A stretch of DNA of 33,562 nt from Nocardia sp. CNY236 (GCF_000482385.1 NZ_AXVD01000043.1:1-33562); one strand, 5' to 3'; shown: positions 23,182-30,766, counted from the first letter of the stretch. Translations and numbers: made by a program. Notes: generated by a model not told the origin, from the letters alone.

Positions 23182-24417
23182 ATGGAGAAGATCTTCTGCG
23201 GGATCGACTGGGCCGAACACCACCATGACGTAGCCCTGGTCGACAACGAGGGAGTCCAGGTCGCCAAGCTGCGGATCAGCGACGACCGCGCTGGATTCCA
23301 GGCACTCGTCGAGCTGCTGGCCGAGCACGGCGACAACGCCGAGAACCCGATCCCGGTGGCGATCGAGACCCCGAGAGGGCTATTGCCGCAATGCCTTCGG
23401 GCGACCGGTCGGAAGGTCTATGCAATCAATCCGCTGGCCGTTGCGCGCTACCGCGACCGCGTCACGGTAGCGCGGTCGAAGTCCGACGCGGCCGATGCCC
23501 GGATCCTGGCCAACATCTTGCGCACCGACATCGATTCCCACCGGCCGTTGCCAGGCGACAGCGAACTCGGCCAGGCCGTAGCGATTCTGGCCCGAGCGCA
23601 CCAGGACGCGATCTGGGATCGTGGGCAGGCGGTGAATCGGCTACGGTCGCACCTGCGTGAGTACTACCCGGCGGCGTTGGCGGCGTTCCACGGCACCGGC
23701 ACCCTGGGGCTGGATTCTGCTCACGCTCGGGCCGTGCTCGCCGTCGCGCCGACACCGGCGAAGGCCGCGAAGCTTTCTCGGGCCCGATTGCGGGCCTTGC
23801 TCAATCGATCGGGTCGTTTGCGTCGTGACCTCGACATCGAACTCGACCGTCTCCTGGCCGCTTTTCATGCTGACAATCTCCGTCAGCTTCCCCAGGTTGA
23901 GGAGGCGATGGGACACCGAACCAAGGCGCTACTGGATCAACTCGACGCCGCCTGCCGAAGTGTCGACGACCTCGCCGCAGCAGCGGAAAAGGCATTCCTC
24001 ACCCACCCGGACGCCGCGATCATCACCAGTTTCCCCGGGCTTTCCTCCGCATCGGGTGCGCGAGTGCTGGCCGAAATCGGGGACGACCGAGCACGTTTTG
24101 CCAGCGCGCGGGCAGTGAAGGCTTATGCCGGCGCGGCGCCCGTTACCCGAGCATCCGGCCGCAGCCATGTGGTCTCCGCACGGGTGGTGAAGAACCAGCG
24201 ATTAGCGTCGGCCGGCTACATGTGGGCCTTCGCTGCGCTACGCACCCCCGAGACTCGCGCCCACTACGACCGCCGCAGGGCCCGCGGCGAGCGCCACACA
24301 GCCGCACTCAGGAACCTGTTCAACCGCCTGCTCGGCTGCCTGCACCACTGCCTACAGACCGGCGTTCCCTATGCCCCGGAACGAGCTTTGCCCCTTGCGA
24401 TTCCATCAGCCGCATGA
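23182..24417 (+). CDS. IS110-family transposase (recombinase), 411 residues
   Basis: The ATG at 23182 has GGAAAGG 6 bases upstream; the frame is open from 23152. The N-terminal RuvC-like DEDD domain shows CGIDWAEHHHDVALV (Asp9), AIETPRG (Glu62) and KSDAADARIL (Asp102, Asp105). A coiled-coil spacer follows. The C-terminal transposase domain contains ITSFPGLSSASGARVLAEIG and then AYAGAAPVTRASGRSHVVSA. Length and motifs match intact members. The enzyme catalyses RNA-guided element excision and insertion. No frameshift or stop is seen, so the element may be active. Confidence 0.92.
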   Translation: MEKIFCGIDWAEHHHDVALVDNEGVQVAKLRISDDRAGFQALVELLAEHGDNAENPIPVAIETPRGLLPQCLRATGRKVYAINPLAVARYRDRVTVARSKSDAADARILANILRTDIDSHRPLPGDSELGQAVAILARAHQDAIWDRGQAVNRLRSHLREYYPAALAAFHGTGTLGLDSAHARAVLAVAPTPAKAAKLSRARLRALLNRSGRLRRDLDIELDRLLAAFHADNLRQLPQVEEAMGHRTKALLDQLDAACRSVDDLAAAAEKAFLTHPDAAIITSFPGLSSASGARVLAEIGDDRARFASARAVKAYAGAAPVTRASGRSHVVSARVVKNQRLASAGYMWAFAALRTPETRAHYDRRRARGERHTAALRNLFNRLLGCLHHCLQTGVPYAPERALPLAIPSAA

Positions 24418-24483
24418 CCCCTCCGAACAACAGGAAGTTGACGACCTACGACATGAGATGTCTGATCCACCGGCGCCCTTCCC

Positions 24484-24515
24484 CCGTTGCCCGGCCTCGG
24501 ACAGCCGGGCAACGG
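24484..24515 (+). terminator. Perfect 12-bp hairpin downstream of the IS110 transposase
   Basis: CCGTTGCCCGGC (24484-24495) and GCCGGGCAACGG (24504-24515) pair exactly around an 8-base loop, 67 bases after the transposase stop. It is a likely terminator, within or just outside the right end of the element. Confidence 0.6.
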
Positions 24516-24677
24516 AGGTGAACACCTTTGGCAGCATCAGCCACCACCCGGCGACTCCGGGGCGCGGGGATGCGTGTGGTTTGGCTAGTGGTGCTCGGGG
24601 CAGGTGCTGGGCAAGGTCTACGGCATCACTGCCCCCAGCCTCGTCATCGGGGCTCGCACAACCTGGATGGCGAGACG

Positions 24678-24830
24678 ATGAAGTTCTATCTGGGTACCTT
24701 GGGGCTCAACCGCACCACCGAACCGTTGTTCATCAGCGACACCGCACGTCCTTCCCCCGCGCCTGGGGAGAATGGGCCCTCAACAGTGGTGGTTCCCCAA
24801 CCGGTTCGGACATGTCTCAGTAAACGAGGC
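24678..24830 (+). pseudogene. 5' fragment of a dpdA-like (TGT-related) gene
   Basis: ATG 24678 starts MKFYLGT, followed by LNRTTEPLFISDTA, and in a shifted frame RTSFPRAWGEWALNSGG. Together these follow the N-terminal pattern of actinobacterial and phage proteins labelled DpdA-family deazapurine DNA modification (MKFYLGTH.P.WL...PLFIS...LPRA..PWALDSGGF). A short deletion after LGT, a frameshift at about 24745 and loss of the rest show it is inactive. The match is from memory of the family pattern and should be checked. Confidence 0.5.
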
Positions 24831-24878
24831 TGTGCGTGCGCGTTCAGCGAGATCCATCTGGCGGGTGCTGAGGTCATC

Positions 24879-25133
24879 ATGAGGGCCGAGTCAGATCTGT
24901 TGGAGGACAGGCTGTTACGCACCCAGGCAGTACCGATCACGCGAGTGACATGGGAGTCCGAGGCGACCGCCATCAACAGGCTCTACGACTGGCTGGTAAG
25001 TCTGCGGCGATGGGACCGTGAGGATTTCCACCGCTACATCCGTCATCAGGCCGACCGGATCATGCGCGGCAGTGTGAACGAGCACGTCGTGGTCATCAAG
25101 GCGCTGCACCAGATCCGGGCGGTGCTCACCTGA
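24879..25133 (+). CDS. Hypothetical protein, 84 residues
   Basis: ATG 24879 has TGAGG upstream (24870-24874); the frame is open from further upstream but less natural there. The product (MRAESDLLEDRLLRTQAVPI, TRVTWESEATAINRLYDWLV, RRWDREDFHRYIRHQADRIM) is strongly helical with conserved-looking Trp and Arg/Asp pairs. No family recognised. It follows the dpdA-like remnant and may once have belonged to that gene's neighbourhood. Confidence 0.5.
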   Translation: MRAESDLLEDRLLRTQAVPITRVTWESEATAINRLYDWLVSLRRWDREDFHRYIRHQADRIMRGSVNEHVVVIKALHQIRAVLT

Positions 25134-25217
25134 GGTGGACTTGCCTCTGATCCGTGGCCGGGTCGACCAGCCTCCCACATCCCCGGACTGCGCGACACTG
25201 GCGAACTCGCCACCCCG

Positions 25218-25460
25218 GTGATCCGATCACAAACATTGTTTCCACTGGTCAAAGCGGCCTGGACCTCCATCGACGTGTTCGGCCCCGACATTCTTCTCAC
25301 CCGCGCGATCTGGCTCGGGCTGCAGCAGAATGGCCGACCACTGAAGGCCGCCGAAGCCGACGCGGCGCTCGCTCGATGGCTTGCGGACCCGGACCACCGC
25401 GTTCCCGTCCACACCGGCCGCACCGGCGCGGACAAGGCCGGCAAGAGCGGCGATTGCTGA
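25218..25460 (+). CDS. Hypothetical protein, 80 residues
   Basis: GTG 25218 begins MIRSQTLFPLVKAAWTSIDV, then LLTRAIWLGLQQNGRPLKAA and EADAALARWLADPDHRVPVH. The product is helical with natural composition. The ribosome-binding site is weak, so the true start may differ. Family unknown. Confidence 0.45.
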   Translation: MIRSQTLFPLVKAAWTSIDVFGPDILLTRAIWLGLQQNGRPLKAAEADAALARWLADPDHRVPVHTGRTGADKAGKSGDC

Positions 25461-25540
25461 CAGGATGCCAACCCGGCATTACGGACCATGAGCGCCACCG
25501 GCATGCTGCCGGAACGGACTGTGTCGTCTACAATGGCCTC

Positions 25541-25738
25541 GTGGCGACCGCCATCGAGAGATGACGGTCGAGGATCGCAACAGAGGCGCAGCACTGTTAC
25601 TGTGCGGGCTCAGGTGGACGTCGAGTACGCCTGGTGGCGACCGCCATCGTGAGATGGCGGTCGAGGATCGCAACAGAGCCGCAGCACTGTTTGGGCTCAG
25701 ATCGAGTACCTAGGGATGCCTAGCGGTATCTCTAGGTA
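25541..25738 (+). repeat. Two 93-base direct-repeat hairpins plus a third 14-bp hairpin
   Basis: GTGGCGACCGCCATCG occurs at 25541 and again at 25634, each continuing with nearly the same 50 or more bases (GGTCGAGGATCGCAACAGAG). Each unit contains a hairpin. The second is perfect (CGACCGCCATC / GATGGCGGTCG, loop GTGA); the first has one C-A mismatch. A third hairpin pairs TACCTAGGGATGCC (25707-25720) with GGTATCTCTAGGTA (25725-25738) around TAGC, with two G-T wobbles. The arrangement could be a structured RNA, a regulator-binding array or palindromic mobile repeats. Confidence 0.55.
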
Positions 25739-25906
25739 TTCATCTGCGCAGGCCGCAGCTCATCAACGGTCCTGTCGGTCTCACACCGGCCGTAGCCGTG
25801 GTCTGGTCTCGTAGGTGACCCGCCACAGGCGCGGGCAGCCAGCAGCGCCCGTTACGCGCTACCGCTCTCGCCGGCCTGGCAGCATCCCACAGGTATTGAC
25901 CAGGAA

Positions 25907-26205
25907 CTAAATGGTTGAAGCGTAAATGCTGTGTGGGGCTTGGAAGTAGCCGCGGACATGGCCGGGGAGTTTCTGGATGCGCCGGAAGAACGAGCGAACC
26001 GCCAGTTCCATTTGATCTGGGTTGAGGATGTTCTCGTCGGCCAGGACGCGTTTGAGGTCTGCGTTGACCAGTTCGTCGGGGTTGAGGTGTGGGGCGTATG
26101 CCGGGAGGTAGTGCAGTTCGATCCGGTCGCGGTGGGTGTGCATCCACGCTGTGGTGGTCCTGGCGCGGTGGACCGGGTGCCGGTCCACGACCAGGTGGAT
26201 CTTGG
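25907..26205 (-). pseudogene. IS630-family transposase, C-terminal remnant
   Basis: On the reverse strand the frame reads IHLVVDRHPVHRARTTTAWM, then IELHYLPAYAPHLNPDELVN, DLKRVLADENILNPDQ and ELAVRSFFRRIQKLPGHVRG. LPAYAPHLNPDE is the hallmark of the IS630 DDE domain, carrying the last acidic residue. Everything before 'TKIHLVVD' is replaced by antisense ssb-duplicate sequence at about 26206, so the element is truncated. The open frame continuing to 26515 is a chimera and not a gene. Confidence 0.8.
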
Positions 26206-26422
26206 TGTCGAAGAAATCGGCCCGTGCCTGCGCTATGCCACGGCTAAGATCAACAGGATCAACCGCAGCGGCGGTGGTGGCTTTGGATACGGGGGCAGCC
26301 ACGGCTCCTCCGGTGGCGGTGCTGGGCGTTCCAACGGTGCCGAGGAAGATCCTTGGAACAGCGCACCCGCGGCCGGCTCCGTCGGGCACGGCGGCCGTAT
26401 GGATAACGAACCGCCGTACTGA
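26206..26422 (+). pseudogene. Duplicated 3' end of ssb
   Basis: From GTCGAAGAAATCGGCCC onward the sequence is nearly identical to 22592-22806. It encodes RYATAKINRINRSGGGGFGY and the SSB tail, here DNEPPY instead of DNEPPF. There is no OB-fold; the 5' side is fused to the IS630 remnant. This is a partial gene duplication left by recombination. Confidence 0.85.
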
Positions 26423-26433
26423 TCCACCGGCGC

Positions 26434-26517
26434 TCGTCGTGGCTGGGTGAGGTGATCGGCCGGTCGGGCGACCCGCCTGATCGAGGGCTACCAGGTCGCG
26501 GTCCGCCGCGCGCACGG
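26434..26517 (+). repeat. 84-base direct repeat, copy A
   Basis: Identical to 33479-33562, where the window ends, so the true repeat is at least this long. Copy A forms the left arm of the large palindrome that follows. About 7 kb separates the two copies. Confidence 0.9.
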
Positions 26518-26690
26518 GACCGCGCCCGGGTCCGAACGAATTTCCGGGCGCGGCGTCGCGCAGTCAGCTCACTGTCGGCTGTCGTGCGCAGGAAATTCGC
26601 CCGGACCCGTCTCGGCGCGTTCCCGCACGCGCGTCGGCCCACGACCTGGTTTCACGCCCTCAGGCGGGTCACCCGACCGGCCGATCACCC
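26450..26690 (-). repeat. About 240-base imperfect palindrome (MITE-like or structured RNA)
   Basis: The left arm (26450 to about 26552) and right arm (about 26593-26690) are inverted copies at roughly 80-90 percent identity. They share GGTGATCGGCCGGTCGGG, GACCCGCCTGA, CCAGGTCG, CGGGTCCG and CGAATTTCC in order. The centre is about 40 bases. All six transition differences I can align would be G-U pairs in an RNA read from the reverse strand, while the forward strand would have C-A mismatches. The arm recurs at 33479. A short mobile palindrome or a structured RNA are both possible. Confidence 0.65.
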
Positions 26691-26719
26691 CGTATGGGAG
26701 ATGACCCTCCCATACCGGG
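26689..26719 (+). promoter_or_regulatory. Hairpin in the leader of the NADAR-SLOG gene
   Basis: CCCGTATGGGAG (26689-26700) pairs with the CTCCCATACCGGG segment ending at 26719, with one bulge. It lies 31 bases before the TTG start. It may be the terminator of the upstream unit or a leader structure of this gene. Confidence 0.45.
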
Positions 26720-26749
26720 TGGGCTTTCGCACCAGACAGGAACACACCA

Positions 26750-27760
26750 TTGAACACGATCCAGCCCAGTTCTGACCATCCGATCGAAGAGTTCCGCGAT
26801 GAACACTGGTATCTGTCGAACTACGGCCCGGGCGCGGCCAGCTACGATCAGGTGCCATACCCCACCGCCGAGCATGCGTTCGCAGCGGCGAAGAGTCTCG
26901 ACAAGAACCATCGAGCAAAGGTCGAAGCCGCTCCCAGCCCAGCGGCGGCCAAGGCCCTCGGTCGTAGCGTGGAATTACGGCCAGATTGGGAACATGTGAA
27001 AGTCCCCGTGATGCTTGAGATTCTGAAGAGTAAGTTCACTCGCACCGCCGAGATTCAGGATTCGCTGGTCGGCACCGGAGACCGGCTACTCATCGAGGGC
27101 AACACCTGGGGCGACGACTTTTGGGGGCGATACCGGCGACCTGGGCTGCGCACGCGTGTGGGCAGGAATATGCTGGGGAAAACGTTGATGCAGGTGCGGC
27201 GAGAGCTGCGCCCCTCCGACCCAGACGACCCAGTCGACCGGTGGACCAGAGTCGCGGTCACCGGACACCGTCCGCATGATATCGAGCAACCCAGTTGGGT
27301 TCGCGACGAACTGGACCGACTCGCGGTGAAGCTGCGCGACCAACACGCGACCCAGGTTGCGTTGACCGGTTTAGCGATTGGATCGGACACATGGTGGGCT
27401 CAGTCTGCCATCGCGGCCGAGCTCCGCCTCTGGGGATATCAGCCCTTCCCCGGGCAGGGTGCGAAGTGGACATCAGAGCAGAGAAATGAGAACGCGCAGA
27501 TCCTCGAACACCTCGACCGTTTGGTGGTGGTCGCCGACCGGTATGAGAACCGGTTCTACGCCGACCGCAACCAACTGTTGATCGGTGACGCAGATGCGGT
27601 GATCGCGGTTCGTGATCCTGAGAAGCGCCGTGGTGGAACAGTTTCCGCACTGCGCGCATACTGCCCTGGCATGCCGGTGATCACCGTCAACGTCCGCGAC
27701 CAGAAGACGACGATCTCTAGGTCCTTCGACCCTTCGGTCCTGCCTCCGAGGGGGGCCTAG
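26750..27760 (+). CDS. NADAR-SLOG fusion protein, 336 residues
   Basis: A TTG start at 26750 (MNTIQPSSDHPIEEFRDEHW) has CAGG 9 bases upstream. Residues about 12-155 are a NADAR (YbiA-like) domain: EHWYLSNYGP, YPTAEHAFAAAKSLD (Glu41), LLIEGNTWGDDFWG (113-126) and GRNMLGKTLMQVRREL (138-153). Residues about 165-318 resemble the SLOG/YpsA-type nucleotide-binding fold: VAVTGHRPHDI (168-178), VALTGLAIGSDTWWAQSAIA (203-222) and a C-terminal Rossmann half (DADAVIAVRDPEKRRGGTVS). NADAR proteins can remove ADP-ribose from guanosine and act with NAD-derived nucleotides. SLOG domains bind such nucleotides. An anti-toxin, anti-defence or nucleotide-salvage role is plausible but unproven. Confidence 0.8.
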   Translation: MNTIQPSSDHPIEEFRDEHWYLSNYGPGAASYDQVPYPTAEHAFAAAKSLDKNHRAKVEAAPSPAAAKALGRSVELRPDWEHVKVPVMLEILKSKFTRTAEIQDSLVGTGDRLLIEGNTWGDDFWGRYRRPGLRTRVGRNMLGKTLMQVRRELRPSDPDDPVDRWTRVAVTGHRPHDIEQPSWVRDELDRLAVKLRDQHATQVALTGLAIGSDTWWAQSAIAAELRLWGYQPFPGQGAKWTSEQRNENAQILEHLDRLVVVADRYENRFYADRNQLLIGDADAVIAVRDPEKRRGGTVSALRAYCPGMPVITVNVRDQKTTISRSFDPSVLPPRGA

Positions 27761-27767
27761 CCCAGTA

Positions 27768-27800
27768 GTGGCCGGCAGCGCACGCCGCGCTGCCGGCCAC
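27768..27800. terminator. Perfect 14-bp hairpin, bidirectional terminator
   Basis: GTGGCCGGCAGCGC (27768-27781) and GCGCTGCCGGCCAC (27787-27800) flank a 5-base loop. It lies 8 bases after the NADAR-SLOG stop and before the convergent reverse-strand gene, so it can serve both. Confidence 0.75.
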
Positions 27801-27868
27801 CAATCATCCAACGCTTCAGCTGGGCTCCGTCCTCAACACTGCAAGCCATACCATCTCAGCGTGCCGGT

Positions 27869-28087
27869 TCAACCCCTGACCAGCCGCGACTCGGCCTGAC
27901 GCCGAGAACTTCCACGCCATTCGGTGTACTCGCCTGAGAGGCTAAGGGCGCGGATGGCTGCTGGTATGTGAAGCGGTTCTTCGCCGACCGCGAAAGTCAT
28001 AGACCAGCCCCTCGTGTCCAAGAGCGCGACGGCTTTTCTTATGATGTCCAGCGCGGCTTCGGTGGTCGCCAATCGCTTGTCCTTCAA
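27869..28087 (-). CDS. Small hypothetical protein, 72 residues
   Basis: A TTG start at 28087 gives MKDKRLATTEAALDIIRKAV, ALLDTRGWSMTFAVGEEPLH and IPAAIRALSLSGEYTEWRG. The 'helix, L-x-x-x-G-W, then AIR' order resembles small actinobacterial DUF6197-like proteins, with low certainty. The start is unusual, with GGGAG directly adjacent and no spacing, so a different start or a truncation is possible. It converges with the NADAR-SLOG gene across a strong terminator. Confidence 0.5.
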   Translation of the reverse strand: MKDKRLATTEAALDIIRKAVALLDTRGWSMTFAVGEEPLHIPAAIRALSLSGEYTEWRGSSRRQAESRLVRG

Positions 28088-28109
28088 CTCCCAATTCTCT
28101 TTTCAGCCG

Positions 28110-28212
28110 CTCTATTTCGGCTTGCCCGGGGTAGGTTTGGCGACCTTCTTCGCAGTGGGTTTCTTTGCGTCGAGTACTCCGGCATCACGCAACCGCCGCC
28201 AGTCGATCGGTC
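28110..28212 (-). other. Short coding-like tail on the reverse strand
   Basis: Directly after a TGA, the reverse strand reads PIDWRRLRDAGVLDAKKPTA then KKVAKPTPGKPK and a stop. The basic Lys/Pro tail looks like a real C-terminus, but no start is available. It may be the remnant of a gene that once followed the coiled-coil/HTH gene. Confidence 0.3.
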
Positions 28213-28361
28213 AGAGTAGGATCTGCCAGCCCGCGCGCCTACGACCAAACTCGCCACGGTCTCGGCCAGCTCGGCCGCCAGTCAATTCGCCCGGTGTCCT
28301 ACAGGCATACTGCGACGCGGCTGACCCACCACAAAGAGCTGCCACTAGATCCATCGATGGT

Positions 28362-28862
28362 TCAGGCGGAATTGTTGCCGGTCTCATACGACTCGGTGGC
28401 CTGTCGCCGCTGCCACTGCCCCTGACTCGCCTCGGTGTTGGCTGCAGGTTCCGGCGTGGCAGTTGGTGGCTTTTGCCGTGCGCGGCGACCGTCAGCAAGC
28501 AGCGACCGCGCCTTCGACACCGAAATCTGCAGAATCTCAGCGACTTCACTGATTTTCGGGACCTCCTGCCTGATCGACGCCACCGCTATGGCTTGTTCAC
28601 GCTTGCACCCGCTGACCTCCTGCGCCGCAATCTTGCGAAGGTCCTCCGCCCGCTGCTCTAATGCTCTCAGGTCCTCCGCCAGCGTGCGCTCGACCTCGCT
28701 GATCTTTGCCCCCGCAGCCAGAAACTCGCGCTCGGCGTCCTCAATCCGTTTTTCCCTCTGCAGCACCTCCGCACGCCGGTCCCGCCGCCGTTCTTTAGCC
28801 CGCTCGAGCTGCTCCACCACACCCGGTGTTCTGCGAGAACCCCGCGGCTTCCTCGTACTCAT
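28362..28862 (-). CDS. Coiled-coil protein with C-terminal helix-turn-helix, 166 residues
   Basis: ATG 28862 (reverse) follows GCAGGAGTTGAT; an open extension to 28925 lacks such a site. The N-terminus is basic (MSTRKPRGSRRTPGVVEQLE). Residues about 15-100 are a long coiled coil (RRDRRAEVLQREKRIEDAER, ISEVERTLAEDLRALEQRAE). Residues about 105-135 form a helix-turn-helix (VPKISEVAEILQISVSKARS), followed by a Pro/Gln-rich tail. Such architecture suits a plasmid DNA-binding regulator or scaffold. A fragment of a second copy is at 21216-21345. Confidence 0.65.
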   Translation of the reverse strand: MSTRKPRGSRRTPGVVEQLERAKERRRDRRAEVLQREKRIEDAEREFLAAGAKISEVERTLAEDLRALEQRAEDLRKIAAQEVSGCKREQAIAVASIRQEVPKISEVAEILQISVSKARSLLADGRRARQKPPTATPEPAANTEASQGQWQRRQATESYETGNNSA

Positions 28863-28925
28863 ATCAACTCCTGCCCGACCAGATCGCCATGACCACGTCA
28901 GTCCCCAACCCAAGAGTAGAACCAC

Positions 28926-29283
28926 CTACCTCACCACCACACAGCAAAGACCACGAGGTGACCTTGTCAGCAAGCAGAACCTGAAGCCTGGCGGCCACAA
29001 TGGTGAGACCATGCTGCACCAACGCAGACAACCACGTTCAGTGAATTCGAGATGGCCTGAGCCACAAAACTGTTGAGCGTCAGTGACACTAAACCTCCAC
29101 GCGACCCGACCTGCTGACCGAAGAAGCCAGCAACTCCGCGAACGATATGTCTCGCAACACATCACGGATGAGCATGGCCGGCAACCGCAGACCCACAAGC
29201 GATATCACGCGCTACGCTAGAGACCGCGCAGAATCTGGGTTCCTGTCCTGCGCAGGTTCGTGATCAGGTCATGGACGCGGACC
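28926..29283. other. Intergenic stretch with no gene seen
   Basis: The stretch lies upstream of the reverse-strand coiled-coil gene and before the forward gene at 29541. It contains only short low-information frames. The promoter for the coiled-coil gene should be at its left end. Confidence 0.45.
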
Positions 29284-29319
29284 AGTGGGTGTGCCCGGAG
29301 ACCTCTGGGCACACCCACT
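29284..29319. terminator. Perfect 13-bp hairpin
   Basis: AGTGGGTGTGCCC (29284-29296) and GGGCACACCCACT (29307-29319) pair exactly around 10 bases. It is a likely terminator; no complete gene ends immediately before it, so it may mark a lost gene. Confidence 0.55.
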
Positions 29320-29540
29320 TGCATCCACCCCATCTGCGCGAGAAGATGCGGTAGTTGTGCGAATGCTCGTCGCCACCTCAGCCCGCGGTCAGGGCACTGA
29401 GCGACTCCCAAACAGATGCCAGTCCACCCAGATGCGGGCTGTTCACATCAGGGTGGAGTCAGTCCGACACATGGCCGAACTCGACTTCATAGCCAAGAGC
29501 CAGGCAAATAGACCCAGTACCAAGGTGATTAGGAACCTTC

Positions 29541-30224
29541 ATGCAGATCCACGCTCTCAGCTACACCCCCACCGTCCCAGCCTACAGACACGACACGGGC
29601 ACTGTCTCTATCGCCGGCATCGTCGTCGAAAACCCTCGCGGCCCCGGGAAGACCTGGCTGATCAACCAGCACACACCATACGACCAGCAGTCGCTGATGG
29701 TCGTGGTAATCAGTACCGACGACATGGGCAGCCCGATCGCATACCTCGAACCGGCCCGTATATACCCCCGGGGAATACCCGGCAACTACAGAATTCTGCG
29801 GTCAAAAGGGATGCCGGGCACCGGCATCGCGCAAATCGGCGCCGACGAACACCTGTCTGAGCAACTCCCAGCGATACTCGGCTACAGAGCGCCTTCCACG
29901 CTGCAAATCCGCGACAAGGCCGCGCGCACGATCACAGCTACCTCGCCCGACTACAATCCCGTACTCCTGACTCAAAGCATCAACGGCCAATTCGACGATG
30001 TTGACCAGCACTTCGTGACCGTGGCCGGCGTCAAGTCCTACACACCGCTCGTCGGGAAATTCAACCACCTTTTTCCCGGCGTGGACGAGTGCGACCGGCG
30101 TTGCCCACTGATGATAGCGATCATCGACATCGGCCCCGCAGGCCTCCGCACTGCCCGCCTCGAACCGGTGGACCTGATCAAAACCTCGGACTCATATATC
30201 CAGAGCAGCCGCCGCTGCCTATGA
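29541..30224 (+). CDS. Hypothetical protein, 227 residues
   Basis: ATG 29541 follows TTAGGAAC. The product is beta-rich: DTGTVSIAGIVVENPRGPGK, TWLINQHTPYDQQSLMVVVI, SPIAYLEPARIYPRGIPGNY, then KAARTITATSPDYNP and LMIAIIDIGPAGLRTARLEP. Two similar-looking segments, each with a strand run ending in a 'xARLEP/EPARI' element (about residues 55-75 and 200-215), hint at an internal repeat. No domain recognised. The stop overlaps the next start. Confidence 0.6.
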   Translation: MQIHALSYTPTVPAYRHDTGTVSIAGIVVENPRGPGKTWLINQHTPYDQQSLMVVVISTDDMGSPIAYLEPARIYPRGIPGNYRILRSKGMPGTGIAQIGADEHLSEQLPAILGYRAPSTLQIRDKAARTITATSPDYNPVLLTQSINGQFDDVDQHFVTVAGVKSYTPLVGKFNHLFPGVDECDRRCPLMIAIIDIGPAGLRTARLEPVDLIKTSDSYIQSSRRCL

Positions 30225-30337
30225 AGCCCGGGTGCCGCAGTGCGTGGCTGCCCGACGATTCGCCGCTGAGGAAGACACTCACCGAGATACTGCTCTGCCC
30301 CGCACCGGACCACCTACCCATATACGACCGCGAGTGA
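30221..30337 (+). CDS. Very small protein coupled to the 227-residue gene, 38 residues
   Basis: ATG 30221 overlaps the preceding TGA (ATGA). The product MKPGCRSAWLPDDSPLRKTL then TEILLCPAPDHLPIYDRE is plausible but short. Coupling is the main evidence. Confidence 0.4.
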   Translation: MKPGCRSAWLPDDSPLRKTLTEILLCPAPDHLPIYDRE

Positions 30338-30487
30338 CGGCCTCACCCCAGCCGCACAGCTCCATGAACGCATCCACGTAGGCGCGCTCGAAATTCGCGA
30401 TCGACGGCCGCGACCCCGACACCATTGCCGCGAGCGGCGTCCACGTCCCCGGACGCCGGCCCTTATCTGAAAGGAATCTCTGAACCG

Positions 30488-30766
30488 ATGACGAATAATG
30501 ATGACGCACAGCTCACGGTCGACAAGGCGTTGCAGCAGGCGCATGAGTCATTGTCCACCGTCGCCCACCTGATGACCACAACAAACAGCGAGCGGATGGC
30601 ACGAGTGATCGGCGGCCAACTCGACGCGGCGCTCCTGGCCGTAGAAACGCTGCTCGAGCTGCGCACCGGCGACCAGGCCCGCACCGCAGGCAGATTCGGG
30701 GTCAATGGACCTCAACCCTGGGCGCCCAATGGGCTTCAGCCCTGGCTCGATGAGCCGCCATTGTAA
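30488..30766 (+). CDS. Hypothetical protein, 92 residues
   Basis: GAAAGGAATC precedes ATG 30488. The product is helical (MTNNDDAQLTVDKALQQAHE, SLSTVAHLMTTTNSERMARV, IGGQLDAALLAVETLLELRT) with a tandem W-containing tail (PQPWAPNGLQPWLDEPPL). No family recognised; the acidic PPL end resembles protein-interaction tails. Decayed sequence follows. Confidence 0.6.
   Translation: MTNNDDAQLTVDKALQQAHESLSTVAHLMTTTNSERMARVIGGQLDAALLAVETLLELRTGDQARTAGRFGVNGPQPWAPNGLQPWLDEPPL

Noticed and set aside
25931..26422. Forward 163-codon open frame ending in an SSB tail
   Set aside because: Its first half is antisense to the IS630 remnant and its second half is the duplicated ssb end; it is a chimera.
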